Assembly (NCBI GenBank): GCA_000775715.1
Contig: JRWQ01000007.1
Span: forward strand, 186,001 to 250,000
Origin: Vibrio tubiashii
Lineage (GTDB): Bacteria; Pseudomonadota; Gammaproteobacteria; Enterobacterales; Vibrionaceae
Reading direction: 5' to 3'
DNA: 64,000 nucleotides
The notes beneath the pieces are model-generated. The model was not told where the DNA came from. It ran no database searches and saw nothing but the letters and a program-made list of their open reading frames with translations. The position numbers were made by a program, and so were the translations under genes. Positions 55,052 through 63,922 of the stretch are shown here, in pieces (within the stretch, counting starts at the first letter, position 1; each line of letters opens with the position of its first letter).

Positions 55052-55873
55052 TTAAAACTGGCGAGGTGCAAACTGCGTTTTGGTTTGATCCTCTTGCTGA
55101 GCCTGCTTTTCACGCTTAGCTGCAATGATACGGTTTTTGCCGATCATTACCTTAATTTGGTACCAGGTTTCAAGGCACAGCGCCCAGCCAGGGCTTGACC
55201 ACCAGGTCTTATGATACAACTTCTTAGTGGCAGCAACAGCGTCGGGTGAACGGTTGGCACACTCTAGCGCAAGTTTGTATGCTTCTTCATAGGGTTGTTC
55301 TGATATCTTGGTTACTAGGCCATATTGCTGTGCAGTTTCTGCATCAACGACTTTAGCAGTCATTGCCATTTCTAGGGTATGGTCTTGGCGCATCAATTCT
55401 CGGAAGGCGAGTGCTCCTCCCATGTCAGGAATCAACCCCCATTTCCCTTCAAGAATAGAAAAATTGGTATCAAGGTGGGCAATTCGGAAATCACCGCCAC
55501 TTGCCAATTGAAGTCCGCCGCCCCAGCAGCGTCCGTGTAGGACGAAAATGACAGGATAAGGAACATCTCGCCAGCCTACTGAGAAGTATTGTGCATCGTT
55601 TGCAAGGGTAGGCCACCATTTAAACAGCAGTTTTGCTGCCCCTTTCTTATTGTGCATTAGGGATTTGACATCAAGGCCGGAGCAAAAATCACTGCCATTG
55701 GCTTTAACAATGACAGCCCGCACTTCGCGGTTGTGTTTGAGTTGTTTAATGGTGCGTTTTACGGCTTTAAACATCTCCATATCAATCGCATTCATTTTTT
55801 CACCGCGATTCAGTGACACGGTCGCAATCTTGTTGTGATCTATCTCGCAGGTAACTCGTGGCTGCTCTGACAT
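55052..55873 (-). CDS. Enoyl-CoA hydratase/isomerase family protein
   Basis: This 273-residue crotonase-fold enzyme binds an acyl-CoA thioester. The oxyanion-hole motifs are SDFCSGLDVKSLM and HGRCWGGGLQLASGGDFRIA. The second catalytic region has LEGKWGLIPDMGGALAFREL, in which Asp sits where hydratases hold Glu, so the reaction may be isomerisation or another crotonase chemistry. The C-terminus carries a basic helix. AGGAG precedes the ATG. It is single. Confidence 0.88.
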   Translation of the reverse strand: MSEQPRVTCEIDHNKIATVSLNRGEKMNAIDMEMFKAVKRTIKQLKHNREVRAVIVKANGSDFCSGLDVKSLMHNKKGAAKLLFKWWPTLANDAQYFSVGWRDVPYPVIFVLHGRCWGGGLQLASGGDFRIAHLDTNFSILEGKWGLIPDMGGALAFRELMRQDHTLEMAMTAKVVDAETAQQYGLVTKISEQPYEEAYKLALECANRSPDAVAATKKLYHKTWWSSPGWALCLETWYQIKVMIGKNRIIAAKREKQAQQEDQTKTQFAPRQF

Positions 55874-56113
55874 TGGGCTTGGCTCCTTGCTGGTCGTACC
55901 ACTAATGTAATTAAAATGTTAACGTCAAGAAATCGGCTAGAGTGATTTTTGGGCTTCAGCTTGGGTTTTTATGTATGCGATAGGTCGCTTTCACTGGTTA
56001 GCCAGTAACATACTTTAGGCCGGAGGTGATATCTGAGCGATTTGCATTTATTTCACTGAACAGCTAGCCAAGTGGTATGATTTTTTGGATTTGATGGTGT
56101 TGGGATTTACAAG

Positions 56114-56986
56114 ATGGCGAAGACAGTCTCTTTAGTTTTAGGCAGTGGTGGGGCACGTGGTTTAGTGCATATTGGCATTATTCGCTGGTTGACTGAAAAT
56201 GGTTATCAGATTAAATCCATTTCAGGTTGCTCAATCGGAGCACTGATCGGCGGCGTATATGCAGCTGGAAAGCTCGATGAGTTTGAAAAGTGGATCACCA
56301 GTATTGATCAAACCGACATGGCGATGATGCTTGATATCGCATGGCAATCAAATGGTGTGTTCAAAGGGGATAAAATCATTGAAACCTTGCGAGAACTTAT
56401 CGGCGAAGTTGTTATCGAAGATCTGGCAATTCCATACACAGCTGTGGCTGCCAACCTAGCACAAGAGAAAGAAGTTTGGCTTCAATCAGGAGCGCTGTTT
56501 GACGCCATTCGTGCCTCCATTTCGTTACCACTGTTTTTCACTCCGCACATAATTATGGGTGAAGCGCTAGTGGATGGTGGGGTACTCAATCCTGTGCCGA
56601 TTGCACCTACCTTCGGTGACAAAACCGATATCACGTTAGCGGTCAATTTGGGTGGAGAGCCTGAAGTTTTGGCTGAAAAAGTCTCTGTGGAGGTTATTGA
56701 GCCTGTGTCGAATACGTTTCACCATAAGATTACTCGTTTTATCGATAATCTCGGGAGTAGTGTGAAAAACAAAATGAGCTTTAACTTTGCCGCGTATGAC
56801 ATTGCCAACCAAGCATTCGATGCTATGCAATCTACGATTGCTCGTCAGAAATTAGCCGCTTACCCAGCAGATATTACCCTTGAGGTTCCTCGTAACGCGT
56901 GCGGTACATTGCAGTTTGAACGCTCCCAAGAGATGATTGAACGCGGTTATCAACTTGCAAAAGATAACCTTAGTAGCCAGTTATAG
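56114..56986 (+). CDS. Patatin-like phospholipase (RssA-like)
   Basis: This 290-residue cytoplasmic lipase-like protein has the oxyanion glycines GSGGARG (residues 10-16), nucleophile Ser40 in GCSIGA, and the Asp of DGG at about 155. It matches the RssA/YlbK patatin family, of uncertain natural substrate. The GGGAT site is before the ATG at 56114. It stands alone between the crotonase gene and the ABC operon. Confidence 0.9.
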   Translation: MAKTVSLVLGSGGARGLVHIGIIRWLTENGYQIKSISGCSIGALIGGVYAAGKLDEFEKWITSIDQTDMAMMLDIAWQSNGVFKGDKIIETLRELIGEVVIEDLAIPYTAVAANLAQEKEVWLQSGALFDAIRASISLPLFFTPHIIMGEALVDGGVLNPVPIAPTFGDKTDITLAVNLGGEPEVLAEKVSVEVIEPVSNTFHHKITRFIDNLGSSVKNKMSFNFAAYDIANQAFDAMQSTIARQKLAAYPADITLEVPRNACGTLQFERSQEMIERGYQLAKDNLSSQL

Positions 56987-57324
56987 CTTGCCTAGGGCGT
57001 ATTTTTAGAGGGGATATGATTCGAGATAATATCGTTTTTACTTGCTATTACTAGCGTCATTCCCTCAGTAATTATCTAATGCTTTAAAAAAGCACAATTC
57101 CCATAATAACTGCCTTTAAAATAATGTATTGCAGTTATGTAAATTGCCATATTTTGCGTAATATTTTTTTAACATACATTATGTTCTTATGTGGTGCTTT
57201 GTGCATAACTATTCTTGATTTTGGCGATTTATTTCCGCTTATTTGCCTAAAATGTCAATAAAACCTGGTTTTTTATTTTCTGCTGATGTATAAAAAATTT
57301 TTAACACGAGATAAAGGAATATCC
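56987..57324. other. Intergenic region upstream of the amino-acid ABC operon
   Basis: These 338 bases are AT-rich and non-coding. I see no strong terminator behind the patatin gene and no unambiguous promoter boxes. A run of T at 57160-57175 and several TATA-like hexamers are present but not decisive. Confidence 0.4.
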
Positions 57325-58113
57325 ATGAAAAAGTTATTGTGCGCTGCTGCATTGACGTTAGCTGCTTCAAATCCAGCTTTTGCTGACCCAATTTTAGACG
57401 ATATTAAAAATAGCGGTGAGCTTAAGGTGTGTTTTGATTCTGGATACATGCCATTTGAAATGACGGCTAAAAATGGTCAGTACATTGGCTTTGATATCGA
57501 TCTTGGTAAGCAGATGGCGCGCGCTATCGGTGTAAAATACGTACCAGTGAATACAGCTTGGGATGGTATCATTCCAACACTTCTGACCGGTAAATGTCAT
57601 ATGATCATGGGTGGTATGACTATCACTCCAATGCGTAACATTCAGGTTAATTTTGCTGACCCATACGTGGTTATCGGTCAATCAATCCTGCTGAATCCAA
57701 AGCATGAAGGTAAAGTTGCCAACTACCGTGACCTAAACAGTGCTGACTTCGTTGTTGCGACTAAGCTTGGTACCACAGGCGAACAGGCGATCAAACGCTA
57801 CCTTCCAAAAGCGAAAGTGAACCTCTACGAAACTCAATCTGAAGCGGTACTAGAAGTTGCAAATGGCAAAGTGGATGCGTTTATCTACGACTTACCATTC
57901 AACGCGATTTACAACGCGGAAAACAAAGGCCAACTTGTTCACCTAGCTGAACCGTTTACTTATGAGCCACTAGGTTGGGCGGTACCTCAAGGTAACCCAG
58001 ATACCATTAACTTCCTAAATGGTTACTTACGTCAGATTAAAGGCGACGGTACTTACGATCGCATCTACAACAAATGGTTTAACGACGACAAGTGGTTAAA
58101 GCAAGTTAAATAA
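57325..58113 (+). CDS. Polar amino-acid ABC transporter substrate-binding protein
   Basis: This 262-residue periplasmic receptor has a signal peptide (MKKLLCAAALTLAASNPAFA) and mature start DPILDDIKNSGELKVCFDSGYMPFEM, typical of family 3 binding proteins. Other marks are GFDIDLGKQMARA, GGMTITPMRN and KLGTTGEQAIKRYL. I chose the ATG at 57325 (AAGGA upstream) over one at 57286. It is first in a three-gene operon with a permease and an ATPase. The specific amino acid is not clear. Confidence 0.92.
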   Translation: MKKLLCAAALTLAASNPAFADPILDDIKNSGELKVCFDSGYMPFEMTAKNGQYIGFDIDLGKQMARAIGVKYVPVNTAWDGIIPTLLTGKCHMIMGGMTITPMRNIQVNFADPYVVIGQSILLNPKHEGKVANYRDLNSADFVVATKLGTTGEQAIKRYLPKAKVNLYETQSEAVLEVANGKVDAFIYDLPFNAIYNAENKGQLVHLAEPFTYEPLGWAVPQGNPDTINFLNGYLRQIKGDGTYDRIYNKWFNDDKWLKQVK

Positions 58114-58133
58114 CCTCTTTTAGCTTCTATATA

Positions 58134-58174
58134 AACAGCGAGTTTCGGCCCCACAGATGCTGAAGCCCGCTGTT
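58134..58174 (+). promoter_or_regulatory. Hairpin between binding-protein and permease genes
   Basis: AACAGCG and CGCTGTT bound a longer imperfect stem. There is no T run. It may protect the upstream message, keeping the binding protein in excess over the permease. Confidence 0.45.
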
Positions 58175-58229
58175 ATCAAACCATCTAATTTTCGTATCAG
58201 AGCTCATCTGATAATTATCGCGGAATCAC

Positions 58230-59177
58230 ATGCAAAATAATCTAAAATCCCTGTTTTGGAACGCTGTTTTTGTTCTCGTTTTGCTTTCAATTGGCGGCCT
58301 GATCTATCTGTCAGGTAAGCGAATTGATTACAACTGGAACTGGGAACGTGTCGTTCCGTACATTGCGACTAACGCAGCCTCTTCAGTTACAGCCCCGGAA
58401 GACGGCAATATTGTATTAACCGAGAACAACACACTGGCACTTGAAAACTTAGCCGGTGACATTGTTGTTGACCTTGGCTCATACCCGTCGGTTGATGTTT
58501 ATGAAGGTGACTTAATCTTCGAAGGTGACACACTCGCAACGGTTAAAGAGTGGCGTATTGGCCCTATTCTAGAGGGTGTCATCGTCACCATTAAAATATC
58601 TCTCTGGTCTCTAGCTATTGCCTTAGCTATGGGGCTTGTGATCGGCTTGATGCGCATATCCAGTAACCCTGCATTGAAGAAACTGTCGATTGTTTACATC
58701 GAGATCATTCGTGGCACCCCGCTTTTGGTTCAGATCTTTATTGTTTACTTTTTTATTGGCACAGTACTCGATCTTGAGCGTTTTACTGCAGGTGTTATCG
58801 CCTTGTCCGTGTTTACTGCGGCCTATGTGGCTGAAATCGTCCGTTCTGGTATTCAGTCTATACCTAAAGGACAGATGGAAGCGGCGCGCTCATTGGGTAT
58901 GAACTATCCGAAGGCGATGATTTACGTCATTCTTCCTCAGGCATTTAAACAGACCCTTCCTCCTCTAGCAGGCCAGTTCATTAACTTAATTAAAGATTCG
59001 TCTTTGGTATCCGTTATCTCAATCACCGATTTAACCAAAGCAGGTCGCGAAGTGGTAAGTGGAAGTTTTGCTCCATTTGAGGTGTGGTTCACTGTTGCAG
59101 CACTTTATCTAATTTTGACCAGTGGTCTTTCTTGGGCGATCCAAACCCTTGAAAAGAAACTTGCAGCCAGCGATTAA
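58230..59177 (+). CDS. Polar amino-acid ABC transporter permease with a periplasmic insertion
   Basis: This 315-residue permease of the His/Glu/Gln/Arg class has a membrane segment at 10-27, then an unusual hydrophilic stretch of about 80 residues (35-115, acidic: APEDGNIVLTENN, DVYEGDLIFEGDTLATV), then the core (VIVTIKISLWSLAIALAMGLVIGLMRIS). The ATPase docking motif is EAARSLGMNYPKAMIYVILPQAF. It lies 116 bases behind the binding protein and 13 before the ATPase. Confidence 0.92.
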   Translation: MQNNLKSLFWNAVFVLVLLSIGGLIYLSGKRIDYNWNWERVVPYIATNAASSVTAPEDGNIVLTENNTLALENLAGDIVVDLGSYPSVDVYEGDLIFEGDTLATVKEWRIGPILEGVIVTIKISLWSLAIALAMGLVIGLMRISSNPALKKLSIVYIEIIRGTPLLVQIFIVYFFIGTVLDLERFTAGVIALSVFTAAYVAEIVRSGIQSIPKGQMEAARSLGMNYPKAMIYVILPQAFKQTLPPLAGQFINLIKDSSLVSVISITDLTKAGREVVSGSFAPFEVWFTVAALYLILTSGLSWAIQTLEKKLAASD

Positions 59178-59190
59178 GTAGGAATATCTC

Positions 59191-59925
59191 ATGGAACATA
59201 TTATTCAGGCCGAAAAGGTCAATAAAATCTACCCAAATGGTTGCCACGCACTTAAAGATGTTTCGGTTAATGTAGATAAAGGCGAAGTGATTGTGATCGT
59301 CGGTCCTTCTGGCTCAGGAAAATCAACATTCCTGCGTACAATCAACCAGTTGGAGACCATTAATAGCGGTTCAATTATTGTTGATGATATGGATATGTAC
59401 GCTAAAGGCACTGACATTAACAAGCTACGCGCTGATGTAGGGATGGTTTTCCAAGGGTTTAACCTGTTTCCACATAAGACTGCTCTTGGCAATGTAATGC
59501 TTGCACCGTTAAAGGTGTCTGGCCGCGATGAAAGTGAAGTGGAAGCAGAAGCGAAAGATTTGCTATACAAAGTTGGACTTGCTGAACGGATGGACAACTA
59601 TCCAAATCACCTATCTGGTGGTCAGCAGCAGCGTGTTGCTATCGCCCGAGCGCTGGCAATGAAGCCCAATATCATGTTATTCGATGAACCAACATCTGCG
59701 CTTGACCCAGAAATGGTGGGTGAGGTGTTAGATGTTATGAAAGATCTGGCGAAAGATGGCATGACAATGGTTGTCGTTACCCATGAAATGGGTTTTGCTA
59801 AAGAGGTGGCAGATCGAATCCTGTTTATGGAAGATGGTGAACTGTTGGTCTCTGACACACCAGACCGCTTTTTTGAAAATCCCACCAACCCTAGGTTGAA
59901 ACAGTTCTTGTCTAAAGTACTGTAA
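59191..59925 (+). CDS. Polar amino-acid ABC transporter ATPase (GlnQ-like)
   Basis: This 244-residue cytoplasmic ATPase has Walker [11 protein letters not shown]-loop [10 protein letters not shown], signature [13 protein letters not shown], Walker [14 protein letters not shown] and switch VVVTHEMGF. It belongs to the GlnQ/HisP class. GGAAT precedes the ATG by 7 bases. It ends the operon and is followed by a weak terminator. Confidence 0.95.
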   Translation: MEHIIQAEKVNKIYPNGCHALKDVSVNVDKGEVIVIVGPSGSGKSTFLRTINQLETINSGSIIVDDMDMYAKGTDINKLRADVGMVFQGFNLFPHKTALGNVMLAPLKVSGRDESEVEAEAKDLLYKVGLAERMDNYPNHLSGGQQQRVAIARALAMKPNIMLFDEPTSALDPEMVGEVLDVMKDLAKDGMTMVVVTHEMGFAKEVADRILFMEDGELLVSDTPDRFFENPTNPRLKQFLSKVL

Positions 59926-59930
59926 TACAT

Positions 59931-59964
59931 AATAAAGGGTATTGTTCGATACCCTTTATTATTC
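59931..59964 (+). terminator. Possible terminator of the amino-acid ABC operon
   Basis: AATAAAGGGTAT pairs with ATACCCTTTATT around a 6-base loop. The T run (ATTATTCT) is poor, so strength is doubtful. Confidence 0.6.
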
Positions 59965-60078
59965 TAATCCAACGGCGCTCTCTAATTCTCGCTGTAATCC
60001 GAATATTTCTGTTTAAACGCTAACGGTAACTTAGGCTTTGGTTTAGACTGAGGTATTGATTGTGGTGATGAAGGCGTA

Positions 60079-61002
60079 ATGATGGATTTGGCGAGTAGAT
60101 TAAACCTTCTGTTGGAAGTATCAAGAACTGGCTCATTTGCTAAAGCGGCGGAAAGGCTCAATGTTGATCGCTCTGTGTTATCAAAACAAGTTAAGCAGCT
60201 TGAAGATCATTTAGGTGTTAAGCTGATCAATCGCACCACCCGCTCGATGTCACTGACAAGTGTCGGTAAAAGAGTGGTGGAGCAAGCGGAAAAAGTCAGT
60301 CATGCTCTGGAAGAGACGGTAGACATTGCACATTCGTACCACAGCGAACCGTCTGGGCATTTGCGTGTGTCGAGTGCTATTTTATTTGGCAGAGCCTATT
60401 TGCAAAAGGCCGTTGAATGCTTCCTACAACGATTTCCCAAAGCAACTGTTGAGCTGCTGTTGAGTGATGAGTTGGTGGATATAGCGAGTGAAGGTTTCGA
60501 CCTTGTGTTTAGAATCGGCCCGATGAGGGACTCTTCGATGATTGCACGTCACCTTGCTGAGAACAAATCTGCGATTATTGCATCGAAAGAGTTCATCGAG
60601 AAACACGGTATGCCGGAAACCCCGGAAGAGTTAGCTGAGTTACCGGGCGTTATTTATGCTAACAAACACTTCGTTGCCGATAAAATACAGTTTGTTGACC
60701 GTGAATCCGGACAAACCTCTGTTTATCCCATCAAATACAACTATCGGGTTAATGAAGCGGATTTAATACTTGCTAGTGTCAGAGCGTCAATGGGCTATGC
60801 ACAGATTGCTCAATTTATGCTTGCTGAAGATATGGAAAAACAGGGTTTGGTGCAGTTATTGCCTGATTATACTCTGGCTTCATTTGGTGATATTCACGCG
60901 ATTTATATGCACAGAAAACAGTCTATACTGGCGACGTCATTTATTGAGATTGTGAGGGAGGTGATTGGTACGCCACCCGTGTGGGAGCGCAATTTCCTTT
61001 AA
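60079..61002 (+). CDS. LysR-family transcriptional regulator
   Basis: This 307-residue regulator has the LysR winged helix at 5-65 (LASRLNLLLEVSRTGSFAKAAERLNVDRSVLSKQVKQLEDHLGVKLINRTTRSM) and the CrgA-like effector domain (about 90-300: GHLRVSSAILFGRAYLQ, GFDLVFRIG). Its target is not evident: the ABC operon lies upstream on the same strand and a convergent small gene lies downstream. A terminator follows. Confidence 0.9.
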   Translation: MMDLASRLNLLLEVSRTGSFAKAAERLNVDRSVLSKQVKQLEDHLGVKLINRTTRSMSLTSVGKRVVEQAEKVSHALEETVDIAHSYHSEPSGHLRVSSAILFGRAYLQKAVECFLQRFPKATVELLLSDELVDIASEGFDLVFRIGPMRDSSMIARHLAENKSAIIASKEFIEKHGMPETPEELAELPGVIYANKHFVADKIQFVDRESGQTSVYPIKYNYRVNEADLILASVRASMGYAQIAQFMLAEDMEKQGLVQLLPDYTLASFGDIHAIYMHRKQSILATSFIEIVREVIGTPPVWERNFL

Positions 61003-61020
61003 GAATGCTTATTTGAAGCA

Positions 61021-61046
61021 AAAGCCCGATTAAAACCGGGCTTTTT
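61021..61046. terminator. Terminator after the LysR gene
   Basis: AAAGCCCG pairs with CGGGCTTT around an 8-base loop, followed by TTT. A-rich bases at the other side may let it also serve the convergent gene. Confidence 0.85.
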
Positions 61047-61065
61047 GACATAGAGTGAGTTCGAT

Positions 61066-61380
61066 TTAGAACGATGTTAGGAATCGCTGCTCGCGGATGG
61101 TTTCGCCATTTTCACCTTCGATTTCAAAAGTGAATGAGCTGCCATGGTCTAGTAGGTTTGCTGCCATAAACGTACCTTTCTCACCGGTGGTAAAGTATTG
61201 AGTGCCATTACCTTTCACTTTTACTTTCACGCCACTCGCTGGGTTGCCATTTTCAAGCACAGTCACGATTGCTTGATTTTTGATAGTTTTGATCTCAATT
61301 GTTTTGTCTTGATGTGGTGCTGCCATAGCGATTGTTGAAGATAGAGCCGCAATAAGTAGTGTAGTGATTGCTGTTTTCAT
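61066..61380 (-). CDS. Small secreted Ig-like protein, CRP-linked
   Basis: This 104-residue protein has a signal peptide (MKTAITTLLIAALSSTIAMA) and a beta-rich body. ENGNPASGVKVKVKGNGTQYFTTGEKGTFMAANL resembles a carboxypeptidase-regulatory or Ig-like fold and echoes the SASGVEVLVLDG part of the small protein at 18652. AAAGGAAAAG precedes the ATG. A perfect CRP half-site pair lies 78 bases upstream. No function is known to me. Confidence 0.78.
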   Translation of the reverse strand: MKTAITTLLIAALSSTIAMAAPHQDKTIEIKTIKNQAIVTVLENGNPASGVKVKVKGNGTQYFTTGEKGTFMAANLLDHGSSFTFEIEGENGETIREQRFLTSF

Positions 61381-61855
61381 AATGCTTTTCCTTTGAATAC
61401 TGTTTAATAAAGAGCCGTTGCTCTTGGTACGGAAGAGATTATGCGTGAATCTTTAAGTGTGATAAATATCACATTAGGAACTTTACTGTTGCTCAAATGT
61501 CTACAATAAGATTTGTGTGGAGTTTAGATAGTCTGCAATGCGGCTTTAACGATCAAGCTCTTCTGCAATCCTTTTGCTAATCACACCCTTCACTCCGAGA
61601 GTTTGATTATTTCCCCCAGCTTACTTTTATTAGCCAACATGAGTATTCCTCATGGTGAATGTGAAGTAATACCATTGTGCTTAATATGCGGTTCAAAGTT
61701 ATAAAGAAACATACTCTTATATCTAGACAGCATTAAGACTCTAAGTTCTGTTCTCAACCAGAACGATTTAAGACTGTATCTAGAAAACTAAAACGCATAA
61801 ATAGCAAAGAGTATGACCAAGTTAGCTTTCATCTAAGGAAACAGGATACACCGCT
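61381..61855. promoter_or_regulatory. Divergent control region of the secreted protein and the methionine genes
   Basis: There is no gene in these 475 bases. The left side has the CRP site. On the right, AGAC-type motifs (61723-61785, for example CTAGACAG, TTAAGACT twice) may be part of a MetJ operator, but they match AGACGTCT only weakly. A possible hairpin GTTCTG...CAGAAC lies near 61748. No recognisable SAM or cobalamin riboswitch is present. Confidence 0.4.
61458..61473. promoter_or_regulatory. CRP-binding site upstream of the small secreted protein
   Basis: TGTGA-TAAATA-TCACA matches all 10 fixed positions of the CRP consensus, with flanking A/T symmetry (AAG before, TTA after). Its centre is 85 bases before the start of the 61066-61380 gene. 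Confidence 0.88.
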
Positions 61856-62830
61856 ATGAGCAAAGACTTCACGTTCACCATCAAAAGCCTCAGCTTGGAT
61901 GAAAACTATCATCCGGCAGATAACACCCGTATTACGACTAACTTCGCTAACTTAGCGCGAGGTGAGAATCGTCAGCAGAACCTTCGCAACGCATTGAAGA
62001 TGATTGATAACAGCTTCAATGCCCTAGCGCATTGGGACAACCCTCAGGGAGACCGTTACTCAGTCGAGCTTGAGATTGTCTCCGTTGATATGGATATAGA
62101 AGCTGAAGGTGAAAGTTTTCCGTCAATTGAAGTACTAAAAACTTCTATCCTTGACCACAAGACCAACGAGCGAATTGAAGGCGTTGTTGGTAATAACTTT
62201 TCTTCGTATGTCCGCGACTATGACTTTAGTGTTCTGCTAATCGAGCATAATAAAGGTCAGCCACAATTTAGTATTCCTGAAAATTTTGGTGAGTTGCACG
62301 GCAAGCTGTTTCAGCATTTTGTTAACTCGCCAACCTATAAGCAGCACTTTAGTAAGCCACCGGTGATCTGCTTAAGTGTTTCAGACAATAAGACTTATCA
62401 CCGTAGCGAAAACCAACACCCGGTGCTGGGCTATGAATACGAGCCAAATGAATCTTCTCTGACTGAGCAGTACTTCCAAAAAATGGGGCTACAAGTGCGT
62501 TACTTTATGCCGCCAAACAGTGTGGCTCCACTCGCGTTCTATTTCTTCGGAGATTTGCTGAATGACTACACCAATTTGGAACTCATTAGCACGATCAGTA
62601 CCATGGAGACATTCCAAAAAATCTATCGTCCAGAAATCTATAATGCAAACGCGGTAGCGGGAAAGTCGTATCAACCGAGCTTGAAAAACCGTGACCACTC
62701 CTTAACTCAAATTGTGTATGACCGTGAGGAGCGCAGCCGTTTAGCCATTGAACAAGGTAAGTTTGCCGAAGAGAACTTCATCAAACCTCATCAAGCATTG
62801 CTCGCACAATGGTCCGCGAATTACGCCTAA
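61856..62830 (+). CDS. DUF1852 protein, partner of core-MetE
   Basis: This 324-residue soluble protein of the DUF1852 family (start FTFTIKSLSLDENYHPADNTRITTNFANLARGENRQQNLRNAL). The family is known from co-occurrence with short MetE-like methionine synthases, here 23 bases upstream of one. It has been proposed to help supply the methyl group or act with an alternative methyl donor; the mechanism is not visible in the sequence. AGGA lies upstream of the ATG. Confidence 0.9.
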   Translation: MSKDFTFTIKSLSLDENYHPADNTRITTNFANLARGENRQQNLRNALKMIDNSFNALAHWDNPQGDRYSVELEIVSVDMDIEAEGESFPSIEVLKTSILDHKTNERIEGVVGNNFSSYVRDYDFSVLLIEHNKGQPQFSIPENFGELHGKLFQHFVNSPTYKQHFSKPPVICLSVSDNKTYHRSENQHPVLGYEYEPNESSLTEQYFQKMGLQVRYFMPPNSVAPLAFYFFGDLLNDYTNLELISTISTMETFQKIYRPEIYNANAVAGKSYQPSLKNRDHSLTQIVYDREERSRLAIEQGKFAEENFIKPHQALLAQWSANYA

Positions 62831-62853
62831 CAGTTAACCAAGAGAGATAGAGA

Positions 62854-63885
62854 ATGAAAACACTATTACCTACTTCTACGGCAGGTAGTTTGCCAAAGCC
62901 TTCTTGGTTAGCTCAGCCTGAAACGTTATGGTCGCCTTGGAAACTGCAAGGTGCAGAATTAAGCGCAGGTAAACAGGATGCATTGCGTTTATCGTTACAA
63001 GAGCAGCAGGATGCAGGTGTCGACATCGTGAGTGACGGTGAGCAAACTCGCCAACACTTTGTGACGACATTTATCGAACACTTAAATGGCGTAGACTTTG
63101 AAAATCGCAAAACGGTGACGATCCGTAATCGTTATGAAGCGAGCGTACCTACGGTTATTGGCCCTGTTAGTCGCACAAAGCCTGTGTTCGTGGAAGAAGC
63201 TAAGTTCCTGCGTCAGCAAACGGATAAACCGATCAAATGGGCATTGCCAGGTCCAATGACCATGATTGATACGCTTTATGACGATCATTACCAGAGTCGC
63301 GAACAACTCGCTTGGGAGTTCGCCAAGATCCTTAACCAAGAGGCGAAAGAACTAGAAGCGGCGGGTGTCGATATTATCCAGTTCGATGAGCCGGCATTTA
63401 ATGTCTTCTTCGATGATGTGAATGATTGGGGTATCGCTTGTCTAGAGCGAGCCATTGAAGGGCTCAAGTGTGAAACGGCAGTTCATATCTGTTATGGCTA
63501 TGGCATTAAAGCTAACACTGACTGGAAGAAAACTTTAGGCTCAGAGTGGCGTCAGTATGAAGAGGTGTTTCCCAAGTTGCAAAAGTCCAACATTGATATT
63601 ATTTCACTAGAGTGTCACAACTCCCGTGTCCCGATTGAACTGCTTGAGCTGATTCGAGGTAAGAAGGTGATGGTAGGGGCGATTGATGTGGCGACAGATA
63701 CCATTGAAACGGCGCAAGAAGTTGCGTCAACTTTACGTGAAGCGCTTAAGTATGTTGATGCAGACAAGCTATATCCATGCACTAACTGTGGCATGGCTCC
63801 GTTATCACGCGAAGTCGCGCGAGGTAAACTAAATGCACTGAGTGCAGGAGCTGAGCTGGTAAGACAAGAGCTGTTGGCCGGTTAG
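62854..63885 (+). CDS. Core-MetE-type cobalamin-independent methionine synthase
   Basis: This 343-residue protein is the C-terminal catalytic barrel of MetE only (E. coli MetE has 753 residues). Zinc ligands match: His211 and Cys213 in VHICYG, Glu253 in SLECHNS, and Cys312 in CTNCGM. DIIQFDEPAFN is typical of the substrate pocket. It should transfer a methyl group to homocysteine. As the N-terminal half that binds the folate polyglutamate is absent, the methyl donor may differ. It forms an operon with DUF1852. Confidence 0.92.
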   Translation: MKTLLPTSTAGSLPKPSWLAQPETLWSPWKLQGAELSAGKQDALRLSLQEQQDAGVDIVSDGEQTRQHFVTTFIEHLNGVDFENRKTVTIRNRYEASVPTVIGPVSRTKPVFVEEAKFLRQQTDKPIKWALPGPMTMIDTLYDDHYQSREQLAWEFAKILNQEAKELEAAGVDIIQFDEPAFNVFFDDVNDWGIACLERAIEGLKCETAVHICYGYGIKANTDWKKTLGSEWRQYEEVFPKLQKSNIDIISLECHNSRVPIELLELIRGKKVMVGAIDVATDTIETAQEVASTLREALKYVDADKLYPCTNCGMAPLSREVARGKLNALSAGAELVRQELLAG

Positions 63886-63922
63886 TCGACGCATAAGTGT
63901 GTTCACCCAAGCAGGTGGCAAT

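Noticed and set aside
61723-61785. MetJ operator before the methionine genes
   Set aside because: AGAC motifs are present but match the 8-base consensus only about half, so I do not call a site.
61381-61855. SAM or cobalamin riboswitch before DUF1852
   Set aside because: No conserved cores of either class were found by eye.
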